The notes under the pieces: model-generated
Database searches by the model: none
Told to the model about the DNA's origin: nothing
Seen by the model: only the letters and a program-made list of their open reading frames with translations
From: Acanthaster planci
Lineage: Eukaryota; Echinodermata; Asteroidea; Valvatida; Acanthasteridae
Reading direction: 5' to 3'
DNA length: 64,000 nucleotides
Assembly: GCF_001949145.1 (NCBI RefSeq)
Contig: NW_019091498.1
Location: 552,380 to 616,379 of the forward strand
Shown: positions 61,701 to 64,000 of the stretch, one piece after another
Layout of the letters: each line of letters begins with the position of its first letter
How positions within the stretch are numbered: the first letter of the stretch is position 1
Made by a program: the position numbers and the translations under genes

Positions 61701-63617
61701 AATTTTTTTTAAACAAGGAAAAAAACAGTGCAAGGTTCACATTAATCAGGCTATTTGTGAGATCGCACGTGCCTCGTGAGCTAGTAAATTCCCTCGTAGG
61801 TCACAAAACTTGACAGTGGTAATTATTGCAACTGCTTCAATGAATATGTTGTACAGTGTCTCTTCATCCCAAAAGTGGCGAAGTGGTCAAATGCTCCGAC
61901 TACATGCAGCCCTTTTTTCCCCACAGAATTGTGATTCTGGTAGACCTGTCTCTGAGCAATGCCAACTACCTGGTCCACATACAGCACTCGCTGCGCCTGC
62001 TGCTTCAGGAGCAGCTGCTCAGTAAAGAAGCTTTCAACCTCATCGGGTGAGTGTGATCAGAGAAGCCGAGTTTAATGCACAGCTCGTTTGAGAGAAAGAC
62101 TTCTATAGACCCATATCATGGGCCGGCCATCTTGCTTTTCTACCATTCAGAGCAATGCAGCCAAACTGAGGCCAGAAGGAAAAACTGTCAGTTCCCTTTT
62201 TTCAATGTGTGAAGTTGTATTACTATTGCTGATGGGTCCACAGGGAACAAGACAAACATGGCAGCATGAAAATAAAGGACTATTGGGCCGATTTTAGCAG
62301 TGTTGGAATTCCTGACACCCTAATTCCATTAAGGTTGCGTGTGTCTGACTGGAGCAAGTTCACGAAAAAATCCAACATCTTTGGAAAGAGAACACAGTTT
62401 GTTGTGTTGTGCAGTGACTTGGATAAACCACCCGTCTTGGCATTGCGCACTGTACCCTGCTACTTGTATTGACTACCGGATGCAAGATTTTTAACACCAT
62501 TTAGCCTCAGTTCCAGCTGACTACATTGAACAGGGTTAATTTCATAACATATTGGGCAAACAGTAATGACTTCTTCCTGGGCGACTTGTTCGGTAATTTA
62601 CCACATGATGACTTCGTCAAAGTAGATGTCTTTTAAGATGATTTACCACTTTCCATTCTCAGCAAAAGACCAGGGCCCAATTTCATGGCACTGCTTACCG
62701 CAGAATTCCGCGCTTACGATCTCCATTCTGCACTAACCGTGCAAGCAGAAAAATTCTGTGCCAACCCTTTAAGCACAGAATCCTTACGGGGTTTACGCAT
62801 GCGCACAGGCCAAAATTCCTTGCTAACCTGTGAAATACGTTCGGGTTAAGCGCAGAATTTTCTGCTACGGTAAGCGCCGATTTTTCGCTTGCGGTAAGCA
62901 GCGCCGTGAAATTGGGCCCATGTCCAAAGTGGTAAATACAACAAACAGGTAGTCCTGCAATATCAACATCTACGGACTATAGTAAGCATACTTTCCTTAC
63001 TTTACGTCAACTCCTTTTTGACTTTACTTTCCGACAGCTTCAGCAGCACGGCGCGCGCCTGGAGACCCTTCATGCACGAGCCCACCGAGCAGAACCTGCA
63101 AATGGCATGGAAGTGAGTATATTGTACATGGATGTGTCTGGTGGAGTGCGATAGTAGGGAGAATATAAACATGTGCTAGAGCCAAGCACACTAAGTGCTT
63201 GTTCGAGTGCAAGGGGTAGGGAGAATAAAAACGTGTACTGGAGCCAGGCAGACTGCTTGGCAGAGTGCAAGGGGGTAGGGAGAATATAAACATGTACTAC
63301 AGCCAAGCAGACTAAGTGCTTGGTCAAGTGCAAGGGGGTAGGGAGAATATAACTCTGTCCAGGACTTGACTTGTTGGCCGTAAAAAGCTGTCTTGGTCAT
63401 CATTGTGGATTTTTCTCCACTCCCAAATCTCTCCCCTGGACTGTACTTCCCGTGCACAAGCATACCATCTCCATGCGGTCCCTTTTTCACTTCAATACTT
63501 GTCCTGTCTTGCTCTCTGTCAGATGGGTGCTTGGTCTGGAGTGCGGAGGCAGTCGGAATTTCCTCTCGGCCCTGCGGCTGGCCTTGGAGAACGAGGAAGA
63601 CCGCAAACGCAATTTGA
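46667..63617 (+). CDS. VWA3A/VWA3B-type protein with two VWA domains, 3' end beyond window
   Basis: At least 17 exons chain in frame, giving about 637 residues when the duplicated pair is counted once. Order: basic disordered N-terminus; TSTDWLKNHSI element; IRWLLKGSKKTFG plus first VWA domain; RKLADISGGRYHVYASG; a second EEWLQQNGLKGKRLSLYQVL element; VDWLSKSSRRLFG plus second VWA domain; WKWVLGLECGGSRNFLSALR. The repeated WL-xxSRRxFG and VWA pairing and the GGRYHVY segment match VWA3A/VWA3B proteins as I recall them (about 1,200 residues in human). Their function is poorly known; a ciliary link has been suggested from expression. I cannot tell A from B. The last visible exon leaves in phase 1, so the gene continues to the right. 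Confidence 0.75.
47088..47396 (+). repeat. 22-bp minisatellite, first array
   Basis: Tandem copies of a 22-bp unit reading GACCCCAGCCAAGCCCTAGC plus AT, about 14 copies with small variants (CCCGG, TTGTG), interrupted by an N at 47275. Confidence 0.95.
47465..47654 (+). CDS. VWA3-like second coding exon, copy A
   Basis: 190-nt exon, phase 2 in and 0 out, encoding RPKTAKQTFLTQSQRTKKRS then PPWVQPSVRGAVPTPDLTVT. It has a near-identical partner 1,958 bp downstream. One replacement separates them: RAHRSL here, RARRSL in copy B. Confidence 0.75.
47960..48035 (+). repeat. tRNA-derived fragment in intron, copy A
   Basis: GATAGAGCACTGGTACGG resembles a tRNA D-arm and A box, and GGTCACAGGTTCAGATCCCA resembles a T arm and B box. 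No closed acceptor stem forms, so this is a tRNA-derived SINE head or tRNA relic. The second copy is at about 49937-49985. Confidence 0.5.
48200..48830. mobile_element. Foldback/MITE-like element with about 175-bp inverted repeats, copy A
   Basis: Left arm at about 48205-48380 and right arm at about 48650-48826 are reverse complements. Shared words include AGCCTTGGTCAAGGC, AATCAAGGCGAAGAGCGACC and CAGCTGAACCAGGA (CAACTGAACCAGGA in the right arm). No transposase frame lies between the arms. Confidence 0.75.
49064..49188 (+). CDS. VWA3-like third coding exon, copy A
   Basis: 125-nt exon, phase 0 in and 2 out, encoding RARDMAAMFNEGQTSTDWLK and HFSLTLKDLLSKGQIV. The DWLKNHSI...LTLKDLL element recurs later in the protein as EEWLQQNGLK...LSLYQVL. 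Its protein sequence is the same as copy B. Confidence 0.75.
49229..49355 (+). repeat. 22-bp minisatellite, second array
   Basis: The same unit as at 47.1-47.4 kb, about 5 copies, directly after the N at 49228. Contig joins inside a minisatellite are a typical assembly failure point. Confidence 0.9.
49423..49612 (+). CDS. VWA3-like second coding exon, copy B
   Basis: 190-nt exon with the same phases and product as copy A; the acceptor is aatag instead of aacag. This copy is continuous with the downstream exons, so it is the one I would keep in a corrected model. Confidence 0.75.
50188..51150. mobile_element. Foldback/MITE-like element, copy B with about 320 bp extra inside
   Basis: Same inverted arms as copy A: left about 50190-50375, right about 50955-51145. 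The interior carries about 320 bp absent from copy A, so the two haplotypes differ by an indel inside the element. Confidence 0.7.
51392..51516 (+). CDS. VWA3-like third coding exon, copy B
   Basis: 125-nt exon, phase 0 in and 2 out, encoding the TSTDWLKNHSIEHFSLTLKD element. Continuous with the exon at 51863. Confidence 0.8.
51863..51958 (+). CDS. VWA3-like exon
   Basis: 96-nt phase 2-2 exon, acceptor tttccag, donor GA|gtgagt. It encodes PKNNHNQRSDGPPREL then QFEASIVNAFEYKLYE. Confidence 0.8.
52194..52442. mobile_element. MITE family D, copy 2
   Basis: About 249 bp between TATGGGTGATTCCAGAAATT and its inverted end AATTGCTGGAATTACCCATA. The interior matches copy 1 in the opposite orientation. 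Confidence 0.8.
52603..52759 (+). CDS. VWA3-like exon: start of first VWA domain
   Basis: 157-nt exon, phase 2 in and 0 out. It encodes SIEMYHNRIRWLLKGSKKTF followed by beta strand VALVLDSSDSNCGF. DSSDS fits the DxSxS metal-site signature of VWA domains. The IRWLLKGSKKxFG lead-in is specific to this family. Confidence 0.85.
53234..53340 (+). CDS. VWA3-like exon: first VWA domain, part 2
   Basis: 107-nt exon, phase 0 in and 2 out, encoding ELIDEQLHNREMLYLMSFGT then LWHTPRYTNVR. The hydrophobic strand LYLMSFG is the second core strand of the VWA fold. Confidence 0.85.
53464..53889. mobile_element. Non-autonomous Tc1/mariner-type element with TA duplication
   Basis: 426 bp. CAGTCATTGGCAAAAGTTTA at the left and its inverted partner TAAACTTTTGCAAATGACTG at the right are followed inward by GGACCACC and GGTGGTCT. 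TA flanks both ends (53462-53463 and 53890-53891). There is no transposase frame. TA target duplications and ends of this kind are typical of the Tc1/mariner superfamily. Confidence 0.85.
54522..54647 (+). CDS. VWA3-like exon: first VWA domain, part 3
   Basis: 126-nt phase 2-2 exon encoding LDEARYWVNSLSGIGGCNLL, AALKKALKVKD and SIVLVLGS. The usual GGTN/GGTx threonine of the metal site is Cys (GGCNL) and the usual TDG after the strand is LGS, so metal binding may be lost. Confidence 0.85.
55454..55562 (+). CDS. VWA3-like exon: first VWA domain, part 4
   Basis: 109-nt exon, phase 2 in and 0 out, encoding PDQNAEVLVEYIEQFTAGRQ then VPLHCVAFDCNNHLTN. The final strand VPLHCVAFDC is typical of a VWA domain. 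Confidence 0.85.
56452..56475 (+). CDS. VWA3-like 24-nt microexon (KKKKHNIK)
   Basis: AAGAAAAAGAAACACAAC and on to AAG sits between tgctgcag and gtactc, phase 0-0. It adds a basic octapeptide between two conserved VWA strands. The flanking exons also join in frame without it, so it may be alternative or a chance call. Confidence 0.45.
57349..57385. repeat. Perfect 13-bp hairpin
   Basis: CACAGAATTAAAC and GTTTAATTCTGTG are perfect inverted arms around an 11-nt loop. Confidence 0.8.
58384..58449 (+). CDS. VWA3-like exon: end of first VWA domain
   Basis: 66-nt phase 0-0 exon after gtttttag, encoding LTLRKLADISGGRYHVYASG. L(R/K)xLAxxSGGRYHxY closes VWA domains in this family. Confidence 0.85.
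58910..59041 (+). CDS. VWA3-like exon: helical linker
   Basis: 132-nt phase 0-0 exon, acceptor cctcag, encoding EQIYTGTDITMLLREIRIAQ, then DVINKIQEMRQG and ALISILNE. The donor gtcgga is non-consensus after GT. Confidence 0.8.
59730..59868 (+). CDS. VWA3-like exon: second WL element
   Basis: 139-nt exon, phase 0 in and 1 out, encoding ISLEVQKLPQSRFLPRPPNH, LVLEEPSFLPKT and SEEWLQQNGLK. It starts the second copy of the WL element also seen in the 51392 exon. Confidence 0.8.
60112..60297 (+). mobile_element. tRNA-derived SINE, copy 2
   Basis: Head GGTACCCGCTGCTACATCTG, A box GGTCGAGTGATTAAGACGTC, B box GGGTTCAAGTCCCACC, tail CACTGAGTATACAGTGTTAA. The leucine/serine-like tRNA head is better preserved than in copy 1. 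Same strand as the host gene. Confidence 0.75.
61053..61156 (+). CDS. VWA3-like exon
   Basis: 104-nt exon, phase 1 in and 0 out, encoding GKRLSLYQVLAPNAFNQIEE then FIPIIRKSVRSQTHE. Donor GAG|gtgagc. Confidence 0.8.
61413..61588 (+). CDS. VWA3-like exon: lead-in to second VWA domain
   Basis: 176-nt exon, phase 0 in and 2 out, encoding KAMTQFEWHDGTIKNVHVDP then LYERRVDWLSKSSRRLFG. The last element repeats RIRWLLKGSKKTFG of the first domain. Confidence 0.85.
61927..62046 (+). CDS. VWA3-like exon: second VWA domain, part 1
   Basis: 120-nt phase 2-2 exon encoding IVILVDLSLSNANYLVHIQH then LLLQEQLLSKEAFNLI. DLSLS keeps the DxSxS metal-site signature. Confidence 0.85.
62673..62919. mobile_element. 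MITE family A, copy 2
   Basis: 247 bp from GGGCCCAATTTCATGGCACT to its inverted partner ending TGAAATTGGGCCC. It matches copy 1 along the whole length in the same orientation. Confidence 0.85.
63038..63112 (+). CDS. VWA3-like exon: second VWA domain, part 2
   Basis: 75-nt phase 2-2 exon, acceptor ccgacag, encoding FSSTARAWRPFMHEPTEQNL then QMAW. Donor AA|gtgagt; a tandem repeat begins just inside the next intron. Confidence 0.85.
63127..63352 (+). repeat. Tandem repeat, period about 60-70 bp
   Basis: Three and a half copies of a unit with GGGTAGGGAGAATATAAACA, GTACTAGAGCCAAGCA-like and GCTTGGTCAAGTGCAAGG. It starts 15 bp after the donor of the exon ending at 63112. Confidence 0.9.
63523..63617 (+). 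CDS. VWA3-like exon: second VWA domain, part 3 (last in window)
   Basis: 95-nt exon, phase 2 in and 1 out, encoding WVLGLECGGSRNFLSALRLA then LENEEDRKRNL. The metal-site threonine is Ser here (GGSRN). The remaining exons lie right of the window. Confidence 0.85.
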
Positions 63618-64000
63618 GTGAGTGGCTCTTAGTTCTAGATACAGCTGCAGTCGAGCTTTGCCGTGCAGTGGTACCACTGGGGAGTGCTTAAAGAACCCTC
63701 TGATCATTTCAGAAATTGGCTTGGAGGCAGAAAATTGAAAGGCGTCTGCGATGCACATTGCTTGCAAAAGGGCAAGTCCTAAAAATGACAATCCTTGATT
63801 TGAGGGCACCTCTCCTGGTACAGTGATCGAGAACTGCACCCTCACTGTCCGAAATGGTACAACTTTCACAGTTTCCCTGTATGTCATCCACAAAATGATT
63901 TTTTAAAATAGCACTTCCAATGTAAGAAATAAGGATTATCCGAGCAAGGCTAAAAACTTTTATTTTTTACCAATGTGCAAGCTTTAAGACATTAAAAAAC

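Overview
This is eukaryotic, intron-rich DNA. Coding exons are 24-285 nt, separated by introns of about 0.1-3.6 kb with GT-AG borders, and the introns are full of short inverted-repeat elements, SINEs and minisatellites. Gene content (a centriolar distal-appendage protein, a CARD plus death-domain adaptor, a two-VWA-domain protein), strong haplotype divergence and the miniature transposon load suggest a marine invertebrate, probably a deuterostome such as an echinoderm. That assignment is inference. No database search was possible; exon borders were set by hand from splice sites and reading-frame phase.

Left part (about 0.3-24.8 kb, plus strand): an FBF1-like gene with about 29 recognisable exons. 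It encodes an acidic N-terminal half with repeated DLLGSLGLE-type motifs, a glutamine-rich middle and a long C-terminal coiled coil ending in a conserved FLEEExxFLETLK tail and stop at 24833. The 5' end is unclear and may lie left of the window. Two adjacent exons (12133-12365 and 12526-12683) have identical entry and exit phases, so they fit the frame only as alternatives.

Middle part (29.9-35.4 kb, minus strand): a compact gene of four phase-compatible exons for a CARD + death-domain adaptor with a lysine-rich tail, similar in layout to CRADD/RAIDD. About 5 kb without recognisable genes lies between it and FBF1. From 35.4 to 45.8 kb I see only one tRNA-Arg(TCG) gene (minus strand), repeats and a foldback element. 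A small minus-strand ORF at 45.8-46.0 kb faces a YY1-like motif at 46.1 kb.

Right part (46.6 kb to the edge, plus strand): a VWA3A/VWA3B-type gene whose two VWA domains, each preceded by a conserved WL-x-x-(G/S)S(K/R)(K/R)xFG element, are encoded by at least 17 exons; the 3' end is beyond the window. Its second and third exons occur twice because the piece between single-N gaps at 47275 and 49228 repeats the following 2.3 kb. This looks like an uncollapsed second haplotype placed in tandem, not a real duplication.

Repeats explain most of the remaining structure: at least six miniature inverted-repeat families (several with two copies), a Tc1/mariner-type element with TA duplication, tRNA-derived SINEs, foldback elements with minisatellite arms, and several private tandem repeats.
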